A stretch of DNA of 64,000 bases from Epiperipatus broadwayi (lineage: Eukaryota; Onychophora; Udeonychophora; Euonychophora; Peripatidae): NCBI GenBank assembly GCA_028023455.1, contig JAQFVV010000181.1:1060001-1124000 (forward strand), in the 5' to 3' direction. Position numbers and translations under genes: made by a program. Below the pieces are notes generated by a model that saw only the letters and a program-made list of their open reading frames with translations, was not told the origin of the DNA and did not search any database. Positions within the stretch are counted from its first letter, which is position 1. The number at the start of each line of letters is the position of its first letter. Shown piece after piece: positions 24,001 to 37,919 of the stretch.

Positions 24001-24608
24001 AATCCTGCATCAAGTTGATGTGGAGAATAGTAATGCATTTTCACTTCAATAATATTAATTTTTAAAGCTTTCCCACAGATACGAACACACACTGCTTCAT
24101 AAATTACCAAACAACAACATAAATAAAACAATAGTAATGTAAAGGAAGCAATACCTATAAAATCCAATTAAAATTTAGACATAAAAATTACTAAAATGAA
24201 AAATTTATTTGGATTTAATTACTATATTAAATATATTCAGAAAATCACTTCTGATGAAAATGATAAATTATATACATATAAGATTTATAACAAAATTAAA
24301 TACTTTACAATTGTTACTAAGAAAAGTAGCAAAAAGATAATCAAAAATTTATAATTACAATTTAAAGTAGTAAAAGTAGCATTATAAAATAAATGAAAAA
24401 AACTATTAATTAGGTTTTAGAGTAAATAAAAATGTAATTAAAAATTAAAATAGTGTTTTCAAATTCTAGAAAGATATGTTTGACTAATTGGCTTTCTTCT
24501 TGTCGTTGATTTAAAATTGTGTGTAATCTATCTCCATCATCTTGGACAAAATTAGAACTAAAAATGGAAATTACATTAGGAAATTTCAAACACCATCCTA
24601 GCCGTCAA
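21041..24608. other. AT-rich DNA, nothing identified
   Basis: A less A+T-rich stretch at about 23500-23780 has short frames on both strands with no recognisable protein and may be an old repeat. The rest is low complexity. Confidence 0.35.
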
Positions 24609-24678
24609 GCGTTGGTGGCCTAGCGGTTAGCATAGTTGCTTCCAAGCAGCTGGCCCGGATTCGCCTTCCGGTCAACGC
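24609..24678 (+). tRNA. tRNA-Gly(TCC)-like sequence, pseudogene or SINE head
   Basis: Starts GCGTTGGTGG and ends GTCAACGC, resembling animal tRNA-Gly(TCC). The acceptor GCGTTGG pairs with TCAACGC (one G-T), A box is TGGCCTAGCGG, and the anticodon region GTTGC-TTCCAA-GCAGC carries TCC. The anticodon loop is one base short, and the T stem CCCGG/TCCGG has a C-T mismatch with a non-standard loop ATTCGCC, so it is probably not functional. It is followed by AACATCATCCCAGCCATCAT and an (ATT)n tail at about 24717-24741, which suggests a short SINE. Flanks CACCATCCTAGCC and CATCATCCCAGCC might be remains of a target duplication. Confidence 0.55.
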
Positions 24679-24944
24679 ATTTGACATATGAAAAAAAAAA
24701 CATCATCCCAGCCATCATCATTATTATTATTATTATTATTTGTTGCAAGTCTTTGAATGAAATTAGGCATTTCTTAATTGTAAATAGGTTATTTTGTAAA
24801 ATTTTCTGAATTTGCTTATTTATATAAATTGAGATATTCATTTATAGGTCAATGTTTAATTCAAGTATATATTATAGTATTTGTGTGTGCATATATATAT
24901 ATAATATTTATAAATTTACGTATATATATATATATAAACAAATA

Positions 24945-25880
24945 TAAATGAAAATAACTAACAGATCATATGATACAATTTTCCATAAAAATACCATAGT
25001 AAAGACTTGCATATGTTAATGCCCAAATCATTATTTTAATCAACAAAAAGATATCCTATACTACTGGTTATTAGATGTTGTACATAATAGCAAATTCAGA
25101 CATCAGCAACTTGCAAAAATGAAATTAATAGTATTTCAAATATTCACAATAATATAATTTTAGCATTTTCTAAAGCAGAGTCACTAAGTTCTCATTTTTA
25201 ATAATCTTAAAAAAGAAAAGATCTCCAAGGAAATATAAATAAATAATAACTAATGAATGAATATAAATGAAAATAACTGCCACTCATATGATAAAATTAT
25301 TTATAAGAATATCACTGTAACATTTTATGAATAATAACACTCTAATGCTTTCAGCCAATAAACGAGGATTCTCTTCTGTGAACTATTAGATATTACATAT
25401 AATAACAAATTCAGACATCAACAATTTGCAAAAATAAATTATGTTAAATATTAAATAAAATAACATAATTTTATCATAACATTATTTCCTAAGACAGGAA
25501 CATTTATGAGACTTTACTATTCAATACTTACAGATTTTAATATGTCCTTGAAGTTTTTTTAAAATATGCATATTATTTATTTTTATTTAATTAGTGATTT
25601 GGTCATTCCTAAGATAATAGTAAATGAATATTTAGTGCCTCTCTACCTTGAGAAATGAAATAATTTCAAAATTACATTATTATTATGAATAATTAAAATA
25701 CAATTAATTTCATTCTTACAAGTTGATGATAAATTTGCTATTATATATAATATCTAGAAGCTAGCAGAAGAGAATCTTCTTTTTGATGGTTAAAAAAATA
25801 ATTTGGACCTTAAATTTGAGATTTTGCCATACTATTCTTATGGAAAATTTTATCATATGATGTGGTAGGTAGTTTCAATT
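24945..25880. repeat. Diverged three-copy repeat cluster (two direct, one inverted)
   Basis: Bases 24945-25120 and 25262-25430 align head to tail (shared ATAACT...CATATGATA, TATTAGAT, AATTCAGACATCA, TTGCAAAAAT). Bases 25720-25880 contain the same order on the opposite strand. Each unit is about 170-180 bp and diverged by many changes. No coding capacity; the source is unknown. Confidence 0.6.
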
Positions 25881-25959
25881 ATATATATATATATATTAAC
25901 ATGGATAAACCCACAAAATATGTCTTTTATATATACAACCTGTGAAAATCTTCATTTCA

Positions 25960-26005
<46 letters not shown>
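25877..26005 (+). mobile_element. Penelope-like 3' tail, truncated copy ending in (CA)n(TA)n
   Basis: TAACATGGATAAACCCACAA and TATGTCTTTTATATATACAA followed by CCTGTGAAAATCTTCAT match the tail downstream of the Penelope-like gene at 32265-32333. The match ends in (CA)n at 25960-25980 then (TA)n at 25981-26005. Only the tail is present, as expected for a strong 5' truncation. Confidence 0.6.
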
Positions 26006-26159
26006 CAGTGATGAAGCATGACTTTTTTAGGTATGAAAGCATACTACATAATCTTTTTTTATATAATGTTTTTATTTTACTTGCCTCAATAATTTTTATG
26101 TAATAGCTAATATATACATATTACATACATCTAGAAAAATCCGGAATTCTTCTCATCAA

Positions 26160-26684
26160 TATTTTTATTTTCTAAATGCTTTTAACATTCTTAAGTTTTA
26201 ACTATTAATTACATTTTAGCATTCTTTGAAGTTCTTATAATCAATGAATAACACGCGATTGTCAAACTCACTATTTACCTTATATAAAAACAGTTCAACT
26301 GTTGGTAAAAAAATTGAAAGTTAACAGAAATTCCATACAAAAATAATGAGTTTGAATTGTTCATTCTTCTTTTTATGTTTAACAAAATAATTTAGAGAAA
26401 AATATGGAACTCTCGTATCTGTTAATCAGACCGTGGCTAGTTTAAGTATAGATAATACATTATCAAGATATTTTTATCTTTCAAATACTTTAACATTCTT
26501 AAGTTTTAACTTTAGCATTGTTTGAACTTCTTATAATTAACGAATAATGCAATAGTCAAATTCATTATTTTATTTGCCTTATAAAAAAACAATTCAACTA
26601 TTGAGAAAAAAATTGAAAGTCAACAGAAATTCCATACAAAAAATAATGAGTTTGAATAATTCATTCTTCCTTTTTTATGTTTGT
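26160..26684 (+). repeat. Tandem duplication, unit about 300 bp
   Basis: Bases 26160-26384 and 26468-26684 share TTCTTAAGTTTTAAC, CTTCTTATAAT, TTGAAAGT(T/C)AACAG, AAATTCCATAC and ATAATGAGTTTGAAT in the same order. Moderately diverged. Function unknown. Confidence 0.65.
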
Positions 26685-26837
26685 CTGTGCAACTTGTTGC
26701 ATTGATTTTGTGAGTTTGAATATGTACATATTTTAGTGAATTTTTAAAATTGAATTTTAGTTAAAGCTTTTAAACTTTTTAGTGAACTCTTTTATGGAAG
26801 CACTCATTCTGTTCAAGACATGAAGCCTTCATCCCTG

Positions 26838-27276
<439 letters not shown>

Positions 27277-27494
27277 ATATTGATTTGTATATTACATATA
27301 TTGTGAAACGAATACAGATATCAAACTTTATTTATTATATATATATATTAAGTAAAGAAAATATGAAAAAAAATACAATTATTTTTCTACATAACTCTTT
27401 TAATATTTTAATCAGAAGAATAATTTTCATCAGAAAATATAACTGAATTTTCTGATAAAAATTAATTCATCTCATTGAAATATTAAAACAGTTT

Positions 27495-27945
27495 TTAATT
27501 TGATAAAGAATAGAAACAAAGGCATTACATCCATGTAAAAAAAGATAACTTTACCTTTTGACATTGTCAGGAAACCATCAATTACTAATTGATAATCCTA
27601 AGATTTAACAAGTTTTCTCTATTAACCTATAGTCTAGATCTTTTGTTTTGAGTTTTAGTTAAGAAAAAGGGGTCCTCTTTTATATCAAACTGAGAATCTT
27701 GTAGAGATTTAAATCCAAAAAACTATAGGTGTGATAATGCAAAAAAATAATATTTTCCTTGATATTCTGCAAATAATAATTAATCTTGTCAAGAGAGTTG
27801 TATATGTTAAATTAAACATTACCTGGATTTTTAACTTGATAAAGAATAAAAAATATTATTTACATGTAAACAAAAATAAGTTTATTTTTTGATGTTGTCA
27901 GAAATCCTGAAATAAACAAGTTTTCTCTATTAACCTAGAGATACA
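27495..27945 (+). repeat. Diverged direct duplication
   Basis: Bases 27495-27635 and 27837-27945 share TTGATAAAGAATA, TACATGTAAA-like, TGTTGTCAG or TTGTCAGGAAA, and AACAAGTTTTCTCTATTAAC in order. No coding signal. Confidence 0.5.
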
Positions 27946-29894
27946 AATATTAGTGTGGGCCAATATGTTATTACATTAAATGACTGTATTAGAAATAAAT
28001 TAGTTGTGTAATTTCATTGATCAAATTATTGCTGAATCAGGACAAAATAATAGTAGAATAGCATAAATAAAATACCATCTTTTATATTTATCCATATAAA
28101 ATTACTGGTGTGTATATATAGTTTTCTTTGTTTAATAATAAAAAAATTACATATAATTCAATAATTTTCTTAATTCTAACGATTTATGATAATCACTACA
28201 TTTAGATTTATAGAGGATTATCACCATTACAATGTTCAGTTATTATTAATAATATTATGGATGAATAAAGATCTAAATTTAATCCAGTTTCTCTAATATA
28301 TTGCTCCTCTTCTCAATAGTTAATAAATTTCTTTATCTCCATCTTCTCTTCTGAGTCTCTTGTAATTTAGTTTGAGAAAACAGTTATCCATTCATTGGTA
28401 GTTAGTCCAACAAAATGTCAAGAATAAAAATATAAATTTTTGAGATATCTAAAAATTTTCAAAAATATGACTGATTTTTAAAATTTTTTATACAGGCAGT
28501 CTATATCTAACTCAATAGCCATTCAATAGTGATTGATAAATGGATTACTAGTTATTTGTATATTAGTTAAAATTATAAAAAAATATTAATTTATATTAAA
28601 TATTTTTTTTGATTTCTATACTAAATCCGGTATTAAAGATTTTTCTATAAAGCTAAAAAAAATCCTATCATTTTCCTAAGTATTTTCTTAAAGCTATAAA
28701 TTTCCTATAAAAAAATAATTCCATATACATTGTTTGCCAATATACTACTTCACCAAGTCAGTGTATATATCCATTAAATAACAATTTGGAATCACATATG
28801 TAGGATTACATAATTATTTATGACAATTAAAATATCAAAACATCACCTATTTCTGTAGTGGGTAAAAATCTTATAAGTTTGATATAAATTATTTGTGGGG
28901 TGGGTTAAAGAAGTAGCTATGATAATAATTTTATACGATATTTTTACTTCATAAAATAATAATTATTATTTTAATATTGTGAAAATAGTTAAAGTAAAAT
29001 GTATCAAAGCAATCTAATTATTTCCACCTTCTACATTCATTTTACATTCCTTGACATTTATGTGTGTTTGTATATACGTTTGGTACTTATATATAGACAT
29101 TATATCTTAGAAAGGTTGATGTTTTCATTAACTTGCTCTGTAATCATCCCTAGCCTAAATTTAATTCTTCAACCATAAAAACCAATTTATCATTTCTATT
29201 TTCCAAAGCATTTTTTTAATGGAGAAGGCAGAAAAAAATTCAGCAATATCTTCATTCACTTTCATTTATGAAATATAAACTGTGACCATTCTTCAAGTTT
29301 TATCCATCATGTGAAATGTAGCTTGTATAATTTGCTCATTAATTTTGCTATTTTTTTATTACAGAAGAAAATCTCTTTTTTTTTTTTTTTGCAAGTTACT
29401 TTTTATCTATCTGTGTATGAATGTTATTAAAATAGAGTTCAAATAAATTATTTTTGAATTCAATATACTTTTTTATAAGTACTTTTTTAATTCCCGGGCA
29501 CATTATAAAATTGTGGTTTATGATAATTTGTTTATAATAAATGAGAAATTAAAATTTGAAGCTTATGATTAATAGACAAAGATTGACATAAATAATTCTA
29601 ATAGCTGCTTAAGTTAAATTAAAGTGAAATTTAAATTTGCACTTTAATTAGCATGCAACTGTTAGCAGAATATAGAATATAAAATAAATATACGCATAAG
29701 TTATGGATTATATTTGCCATTATGAAAGCTAAGGTATCAAAAAGTATTATTATCCTTACCAGGCTCAGAATCAAGATGTTTTAAAGAGTGTGTGTACTAT
29801 GAGAATGAAAAAAAAAAGGTATATCATTTAATTTTATTTTCAAGAATAAAAAAAAATCGATTTGCAATAATTGGAATAAATCAGGGTCATCAGG
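27946..29894. other. AT-rich DNA, nothing recognised
   Basis: Low-complexity intergenic or intronic sequence. Confidence 0.4.
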
Positions 29895-30165
29895 AGTGGA
29901 TTGAAGCCTGTCCATTAAAGCATGAAGATTGGCTATCTTAATATAAGCTGAGCATTGATTGCATATATGTATGGAGATGATAATCTGGACCAACTGATGA
30001 GTGCTGGTTTAGCACAAAATATGTGTATTGGTGATTGTTTATCCTTTCAGCTTGTGTGATCAAGTGTGTCAGCAGTATGAGATAGCGTGGATAGTTGAGT
30101 GTTGTTCGAAAGTCTAAGTTTAAACCCCTATATATTACATATTTGAGTGCAGGTATGAAAAAGCC
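29895..30165 (+). mobile_element. Family E SINE-like hammerhead repeat
   Basis: About 270 bp sharing three blocks with the copies at 49.8 and 61.1-61.5 kb: GCCTGTCCATTAAAG...GCTATCTTAATATAA, then a hammerhead motif, then GTGTGATCAAGTGTGTCAGC...TATGAGATAGCGTGGATAG and a B-box-like GTCTAAGTTTAAACCCC (other copies have GAGTTCGAATCCC). The layout of ribozyme plus pol III-like box, without a protein, resembles the schistosome Sm-alpha element. Confidence 0.65.
29989..30032 (+). ncRNA. Family E hammerhead motif with core substitution
   Basis: CTGATGA 29994-30000; perfect stem II GTGC-TGGTTTA-GCAC (30001-30015); then AAAA where GAAA is required (G to A); stem III ATATGTGT (wobble version of ATACGTAT); predicted site A30027. 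Stem I ACCAA (29989-29993) pairs with TTGGT (30028-30032). The G-to-A core change should inactivate it. Confidence 0.65.
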
Positions 30166-31827
30166 TGTACTGCAGAAAAAATCATACATTAAAGATAAAT
30201 CTAAATATAATTTTTTATAGCAATAGGAAGGATATAATGAAGAAAATTATTACCATGTGTCAAGAGTTATTCTAAATTTAAAAATGCAATAATATCAATA
30301 GGTTTATATTCAAAAAGATTGAACAAGAAGTAAAAAGATAAAAATATAACACAAACCTTAGTATATAGTTAAAAAATTTCAATCCATAAACATGATTGAC
30401 AGAATTATATGTCTAAATTACAATGTAAAAGCCACATAATAAATAGTAGTCAGGGTTCTTATTATAGAAATTTAAAAGAATGTGACAGCAAAAAATTATT
30501 TATTGTGAAGCATGACAAAAAAAAGAAAAATTGATCATCTTTAGAAGAAATGTTAATTTAATTATAAAAAGTATTTAATGAATTACATACAAGAGTCAAT
30601 GATAAAGTAACACCCAACTTACATAATTAACAGATTATATAATACTTTGCATAATTCAATTTATGAGTGACTCAAAAAATTATAAACCTGTATTGTTATG
30701 ATGCATTGAAGTACACCTTTAAACGATTTTTTTACAATATTATTATATTGAAAATGTTTTTTACAAAGTACATGTTATTTGAAAAATCACATTTCTAATA
30801 TTATATAAATAATGAGCCTATTATAATTTAAAAAGTTATAATAAATGAAGTTGATCCTTTCCCTAATGAATGCAAGAAAGATTTTTTTTTTTCCTTTTTG
30901 AATTATTATTCAATTTTAAATGATATGATAAAAAAAAAAAATGCTGCTAATGATAGTCATTTGTCTGTCTTTATCTTAATATTAAGATGAAATTTTATTC
31001 AACTTTGAGTGATATAATAAAGAAATAAAGTTAATTTGGTGTGAATAAATGATATCCTGCTTCCACTTTTTCATACTTAATTTTTGTGAATTTTGACTAT
31101 ATCAGATATTTTTCACATAATTATAAATTGAAAAAATTGAATCTAAGTATTTTAAAAATCGTCTATACATAATCATTCAAGTATACGTTTGATGGGAATA
31201 TTTTTATGCCAACCTTATATCAAAAACTTCTTTGTAAATTCAGATATAAATAAGAAAAAAAATGTAATAAAATTTATAAAAAATATTTTACATTCTGTTT
31301 ACAAATACCTACAAGCACCCTATCAAATAAGAAAAATGTTGTTAAAAAAGATTCTAATATTAACTGTAGCTGCAGGCTATACAAAACAATCTTTATCATT
31401 CTGACTTAAGAAATATTTTCCAATTATTCATTTTTCATAACATTTTATAGGACACTATCATACACCCTATTCAAATTAATGCAAAAATGCTTTATAATAC
31501 GAAAATTAGAATAATAGATATCATATTTTTTAAAAACATTTTAAATTAATTCTATATAAAAAAATAATTATTTTAACTTTATTGTATAAAAATAAAGGAA
31601 ATAAAACTAAGCAGAAGTTTTATATATATATTTCATATGATGGAATTAACATCCATTATGTTGTCTTTATAAAATACTTTAATATAAAAATATAAATAAA
31701 TACTATAGACAACTATATTTGAATTAATAAATAATAAAAAATTTATTTTGCATCAAATCGATTTTCGTTCAAAATGAACGTTCTCAAGATGTTACAATAA
31801 ATCAAAAAGTCACGCAATTTATATTAA
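30166..31827. other. AT-rich DNA, nothing recognised
   Basis: A plus-strand frame near 31189-31404 is Lys/Ile/Asn-rich and looks random. Confidence 0.4.
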
Positions 31828-32139
31828 CAAATCTCATGTGAAAATTGTAAGGCTTCTTACATAGGTATGAGCAATCGTCGCATCAGTGTTAGGAGAGATG
31901 AGCATGCTAATGCAGTTAAACAACATTCATCATCAGCAGCACTCTCACTCCATACTATGGATTCAGGTCATAAAATTATTTTTTCTAGTACCAGGATCAT
32001 ATCCAGATGTGATAATCTATACCAGTGCAAAATTAGAGAAGCCATTGAGATACTTAAAAGGCCAGATTGTATCAATAAGCGAGATGATACAAGCAAACTT
32101 CCTCCTATTTGGAAACATTTTTTTAAAAAACATTCTTAA
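31828..32139 (+). pseudogene. Penelope-like GIY-YIG endonuclease C-terminal fragment
   Basis: After an in-frame TAA at 31825 the frame reads S-C-E-N-C-K-A-S-Y-I-G, where Y-I-G is the second half of the GIY-YIG motif and the two Cys fit the Penelope Cys pair. Next come N-R-R-I-S-V-R-R-D-E-H (Arg and His of the nuclease core), a T-M-D-S-G-H-K-I segment, and K-I-R-E-A-I-E-I-L-K-R-P containing the expected Glu. It ends near L-P-P-I-W-K, 104 codons open without a stop. It encodes the DNA-nicking domain used by Penelope-like retroelements for target-primed integration. The first half of the domain and the whole RT are missing, so it is a 5'-truncated dead copy, but this part is well preserved. Confidence 0.85.
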
Positions 32140-32347
32140 TTTAACATTTTTGCTATTGGTGGAACTTTAACGTTTTTTCAAATCAGTGATTGTAGCGCCT
32201 CTATAACCGTCTTTCTACTTTTTATCACTCAGTTGAAGACTTGTGTTATCAATATTTAAAATATTTTAACACGGATGAATCCGCAAAATATGTCTTTTAT
32301 ATATGCAACCCGTGAAAATATTCATATCAACATATATATATATATAT
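31828..32347 (+). mobile_element. 5'-truncated Penelope-like element with 3' tail
   Basis: Contains the end of the GIY-YIG gene (31828-32139) followed by about 200 bp of 3' tail that includes AACACGGATGAATCCGC and TATGTCTTTTATATATGCAA, then (TA)n at 32331-32347. The reverse transcriptase part is absent. The tail matches 25877-25960 and, more weakly, 5000-5299. Confidence 0.75.
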
Positions 32348-35300
32348 GACTACTTAAAATGCTTTCAAATAAAAAATAACACTTGTTAAAAGTGAAATAT
32401 GAAGCATTAATTCCAGTAAAAGTCATTGCCTAAATGGAGCAATTGCATAATTTTCTAAAATAAAGTTTTATTTTTAATGATTTTTTACATTATATAGTCA
32501 GAAAAGAAGTTTCCTAGGTGGTAGAGTATTATAACAACTTTTAAAGATGATTTCCTACAAAATAAAACAAACTATATTTAATAACAAGTGTTGCAGGAGA
32601 GACACAATATTCACTATATTTTGTTCAAAGCTACTATAATATATATCATACAAGAAGACTATAACTCATGCAGTATTTACTGTAGTGTCCTGTAGTTGTA
32701 TAGTATTTTTCAACACACATATAGGAAGAACCTTATTTAGTGAATAGTACACATATACAAATTAACATTATAAGATAAACAAAGAAATGCAGTTAATAAT
32801 AAATTGAGAAAGCACATTTGTATATAATATTTGCTGTGTGTTAATCCATTCACATCCTTTCGAAATAAAGACTTACTATAGCATATCTTTTTTTAAAATA
32901 AAATAAACAGCAAAGTATCAGACTTTGCCCTTCTGAAGTTGTTGATGTATCAGAACAACTCAGTTGAATGGAATCAAACATAATTGCAGAAGCTTTATCA
33001 ACATAAACAGCCTCTCCCATTGTTTTATTTTTAAGTCCTTATTTATTTTGAAATCTATACAGTCACCCCTACATGCAGTTATCAATTTCCATTTTCAGTT
33101 AATCTGATGTACTAGAAACATTTCACCAGTTCATTTTTCATTATTACCAAATTGATAACTTTTACTTTATTGGTTAAGAAAACTACTTAACAAATTTCTC
33201 TTAAATTTTTATAGAATTTCCAGCTTTACACATAGAAAACATTAATATATTAATTCCTTACTGAATCAAGCTTTCAGGGGGGAAAAAGCATAAAAATGTT
33301 AGTGCTTTCAATAAAACCTGAAAAAAAAAAAGAAAAAGAAAAGAGATCACATAATTCTAAATTGTGTGTTGGATTTAGTGAGGGTATTCCAAGAAAACAA
33401 TAGCTACTGCCATATAAGAAATCATGCAGATTCATAAAATTTATAACATTGATAAATTTTAATGTTTTCAGATTTTGCTTATTTATATATTTTTTGAATA
33501 TATATAGTTAAAAGTATATATTGATACAATGCATACTGCACCTTCTCTAGACTTAATTTGACAAATAATATGGTTTCAAAATGAACAATATACATTTATA
33601 AAGTTTTAGTATCATAATTAATCATAATACCAATTCTTTAAAAAATACAAAAATATATATTTAATATAATATCATAAAATAATAATACAGCATAAGATTT
33701 ATTAGCAGATCAAATTTTGGTTATTAGTAACTTAATACTAGCAGCTATCTAAAAATGAATATAATCATTCTAAATTCAAAATAAAAAGACAACTAAGAAT
33801 AAAGATAAAAACTTAAAGATGAATTTTGTAGTAATTATACAAATCAATATGTGAACCACAATTATATCTATCATACTGAACATCTTATGATTTACTTCAT
33901 ATAAATGCTGATTCTTAATATTAAAAGAAATATACATTACTTTCAAACAGTGAGTTACAAATAAATTTGCTTATTGAAGAAGTTAATAAAGCCAAACCCA
34001 AACAATAACCCAATAATGGGATCAGTAAATCCATAGTAAAATAAAAGTGCTCTTTAATTTGCTCAACTATTTTGAATTTAAAGAGTTAGAAGACTCTGAA
34101 ATTATTCTCTCCAACACTACATGTTTAAGATTTTAAAATCATTTCTTTTCTCATATACTATTTTAGTTCATTTAAAAATAGTACGAATATAAAAAATTTC
34201 AATAAAATATTCATAAATAGTGTAAAAACATATTCTACTTCTTAATTAATCATAAAATTATAGTTGTTAACGATCAATCATATAGTAAATTAATTATGAA
34301 AATATAGGATGCTTATCAATGATGTTAGACAAATACAATTATTTAATACAGATTTATGCACTCAAGTAACCATGAAAGGATATCAAAATTACTAATTTAG
34401 CAGAATTAGATTTAAAATGAGATGTATTAAAGTGAAAAAATACCATATACTTGATAATACATTTATCAAATGATTATTTTTTAAATCAAGTTATTAATTT
34501 TTTTAAACCAAAATTTGCATTCATGACACATAGTTATACTAAAATAATTTAACTTACTTTCAATAATAAATAATAAAGCTATTCACTAACTGCTCATTAA
34601 AATATTTATCTCCAATGTTAACAAACCAAGAATGCAAGATTGGGAAGCCATGTAATCTCTTACATTTATAGCTGCCAATGGATTAATAGAAAGAGACCAA
34701 ATAGTTGTAGAATATCTGTAATGATTACAGCATGGTAAAAATGTGACATAGCTTTTAAACAAAATGTGAAAGCAAATGATTTTAACCACAGTACTTGGAT
34801 AGAATTAAGGCTTTAGTATTTTAGATCAAGCTCTATGGTAAGAGAATGATTTAAAGGCAAACAGAAGAGTTAATAATTGAGAAAAGATATTTCACATTTG
34901 TCTAATTTTATATTTGTTATTAATTCCAAAAGCAGAAGTGAAAATATTGGAGAGAAATTGTTAAAAAGTTCTTAAAATAGACTTTATAAATTTCACAATA
35001 ATGTATTTATCAGTTCAATGGATGAGGAAAAAAAAATCAGACTGCATTTTATACAATCTACACATTGCACTGAAATTGTGATAAAATATAAAATGCACTA
35101 AAGTAATTTGATCTATTGTCAAAAAAAAAAGTTCAACTCCATGATTGCAACTTTGCTGTTTTAACTTTGCAAGATATGAAGTTACAATGTTGGTTTTTAA
35201 TATAAAAATGAATAGGGATAACTAAATTTTTCACACTTAAAAATAAAAAATAGTGCAATTTTATATATATTATATAAAAAAAAGTGATGTTATTTAGAAT

Positions 35301-36094
35301 GATGATTTCAATCATGCTTATAAATTACTTCAGAAAAGCAACCTAAGATTAAATATAATTATATTTCTCTAACTAAAAATTAGATATATAAAAAAAAACA
35401 TTTTTGTCAGAATACTTCTTTGTCTCCAATCACAGTTTGGGTTCAAACAGCTATCTTACTTAATTTATTTCTATTTGCTCCTACATTATCTACAACTTAT
35501 AAGTCAGCTTGCACAAAATCATTACCATATAAATGATATCATATTGAAGGCAATTTGTGAAACCTATAAAAATGTTCTTATGAATCAATTCTGAGTTAGC
35601 AACTCTGCAAAAAAACAAAAAGTGTGACAATCTCCAAAGGAATTAGATAGTGAAATAAAATGATTTTTTTTTTCTTCATCTAATTTTATAATATCCATAT
35701 TTTTGATCACACCTTCCAGTACCTATACACAAACATGGAAAAAATTAAAAAAACATTTTCTGGAAAATTATATAAGCAAATCTTTCTGTTAAAATGTTCG
35801 GAAGAAATAATTTAAAATTGCATATTATTTACATTTATTTTTTTAAAAAAATATTATTTACAATGAAGTATTCTTCTACAGCTTCAATTTATATGTTAAT
35901 AAGCTTTGGTAATGTTAATAGTTTGCCAATAAATTCAAAATATTACAATTTTCATATCAAATACAATAATAAAAACAATTTACTTTAAATGCAAATTATA
36001 CTTAATGTTTAAAATTAAACATTATTAAGTATGTATAGAGTTTTGCTCGCGCGTAGAACAATTACAAATAAAATATTATAACAGGTATCAAGTC

Positions 36095-36098
<4 letters not shown>
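32348..36098. other. AT-rich DNA, nothing reliably identified
   Basis: Long A+T-rich stretch. A minus-strand frame at 34586-34789 has an acceptor-like TTACAG, but no convincing exon was found. Confidence 0.4.

Positions 36099-36126
<28 letters not shown>
36099..36126. repeat. (TA)n microsatellite
   Basis: About 28 bases of alternating T and A. Confidence 0.95.
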
Positions 36127-36129
<3 letters not shown>

Positions 36130-37883
36130 TGAGCTTGAATTACACACATACGCACACAAAGATTTATTTAAAAACGATTGACGTTTTAAGCAGATGTTAT
36201 TTTTTATTATTAATCTTAACATATAAAAAAATGTTAAAATTATTTAATTAGTGTTACATTATAAACATGATTATTAATTTATAGAAAGATGTGTTTATAT
36301 GTGACTCAACAAAATAAGAAGGAAATTTATAAATTTTGAAATGAATTTGTTGAAACTAAATATGGTTTACAAGTTTAAAAAAGTTTTGCAGAAACACATT
36401 GCTATTTTTAAATATTAGAGAAAATAGACAAATGATAAAAAATTTGAATAAAAAAAAATAAAAATTGCATAAGATAAATTGGCTTTTTAATAAAAAAAAA
36501 AAAAACAAAACATTTTTTAGACATATTAAATGTTTTTTTTTTTTGTTTAAGAATTTTGGAAAAAAATAAATACAAAATATTCTAATGGGTTTGGAGAAAA
36601 ATGGAAAAGACATATTTGTTATACTGATGTAGAATTTTAAAAAGTATACTTACTAAAAAATAAAAATTGAAATAAGAATGATTTTAGAAGTATATTAATA
36701 TAAAAAGATGTTATAAAAAAAGTACAAAAAGACAAATAATCAAAAAATTAAACATAAGTATAAGATAAGAATATCCGGTCACTTGTAAAGTAAAACACAC
36801 TCATGGAATTGTTACAATACTGATGATATTTAAATACATTCTTTTTTTTTTAAGTTTTAATATTTTCCCCTAATATTTTATATATATGGCAATGCTATAT
36901 TACACTCTGTATTTTATGTACAATTTAACAAATGAATAGTAAGTTCATATGACATATAAACGTCAGAAAAAAAAATTAAAACTAAAAATAAGATCTAAAA
37001 GCAATATCATCAATTAACTCTTATTTCAGAATAAAATCTTGACTAAAAAAATATTTTAAAAAATGTTATGAAACTTTGTGTCAATTTTAAATGTGACAAT
37101 GTAGAATCTATAATAAATATATAAAAAAGGCAAGATTGAATTGGTTAATAAAAATAATATAACAATGATTTTAAATGAGTGGTTCACAAATGCAGACAGA
37201 AGACAGACACTTTAATTCTTATTTTATATAATATTGTTCTACAAACTCAAAATTATTAATGAGTTAAATTAAAACAAAACTTGTCAGATCATTTGATTGT
37301 ATTACAGCAAAAGAAATGATATAATTATTGTAATTAATATAAAGAAATTGTTTTCAATTTTGTATTTGTACACTCTAATAATTTTCCAAACTAAATAAAG
37401 TTTTTAAATAGAGTATTTAATATTTACTATTTTTGAACTAATATATTTTCATCAAATACTAATGATAAAATGCAAATGGGGCTAATACCAAATTGTTCAA
37501 GACTCACCTTTAAAATAAATATAAACTCTTGATTAAAAAAAAAAAAAAATCAAAAAAGATAAGTTGCACATTAACATTAATAGATTAGTGGAATAAATAA
37601 AACTATTTAGAAAGAGTTTACTAGAAATTATTTATTTTTCTTGATTTCATATTTACAAAATTAAAAATAATTTCTTTATGTCTAATTAAATAATATCATT
37701 TTCTATTGCTATTATTGTAAGGTTTATAATTCATCCTTCTAAAATCCTGTTTGTGAATATATCTCAATTAAGTTTAATTCATTATTGGAAATAGTACAAT
37801 TTCATTTACAAACATGAATTACTATTAATAGTCAAAATAAGAGTCATAGATCACATGACCATATTCTCTTAAGTTTGCAAGTT
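36127..37883. other. AT-rich DNA; possible family B end fragment
   Basis: Bases 37831-37865 (GTCATAGATCACATGACCATA) resemble the TCACATGACC end block of family B. Otherwise nothing recognised. Confidence 0.35.
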
Positions 37884-37919
37884 ATAAACAATGAGGAATT
37901 GGCAATCCTCATTGTTTAT
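37884..37919. repeat. Hairpin next to a family B-like end
   Basis: ATAAACAATGAGG (37884-37896) pairs with CCTCATTGTTTAT (37907-37919). A further ATTG/CAAT extends the stem with one bulge, leaving an almost loopless hairpin. Confidence 0.75.

Noticed and set aside
34586-34789. Minus-strand frame with T-T-I-W-S-L, suggestive of a WD repeat
   Set aside because: One short resemblance only, no second repeat, no clear donor.
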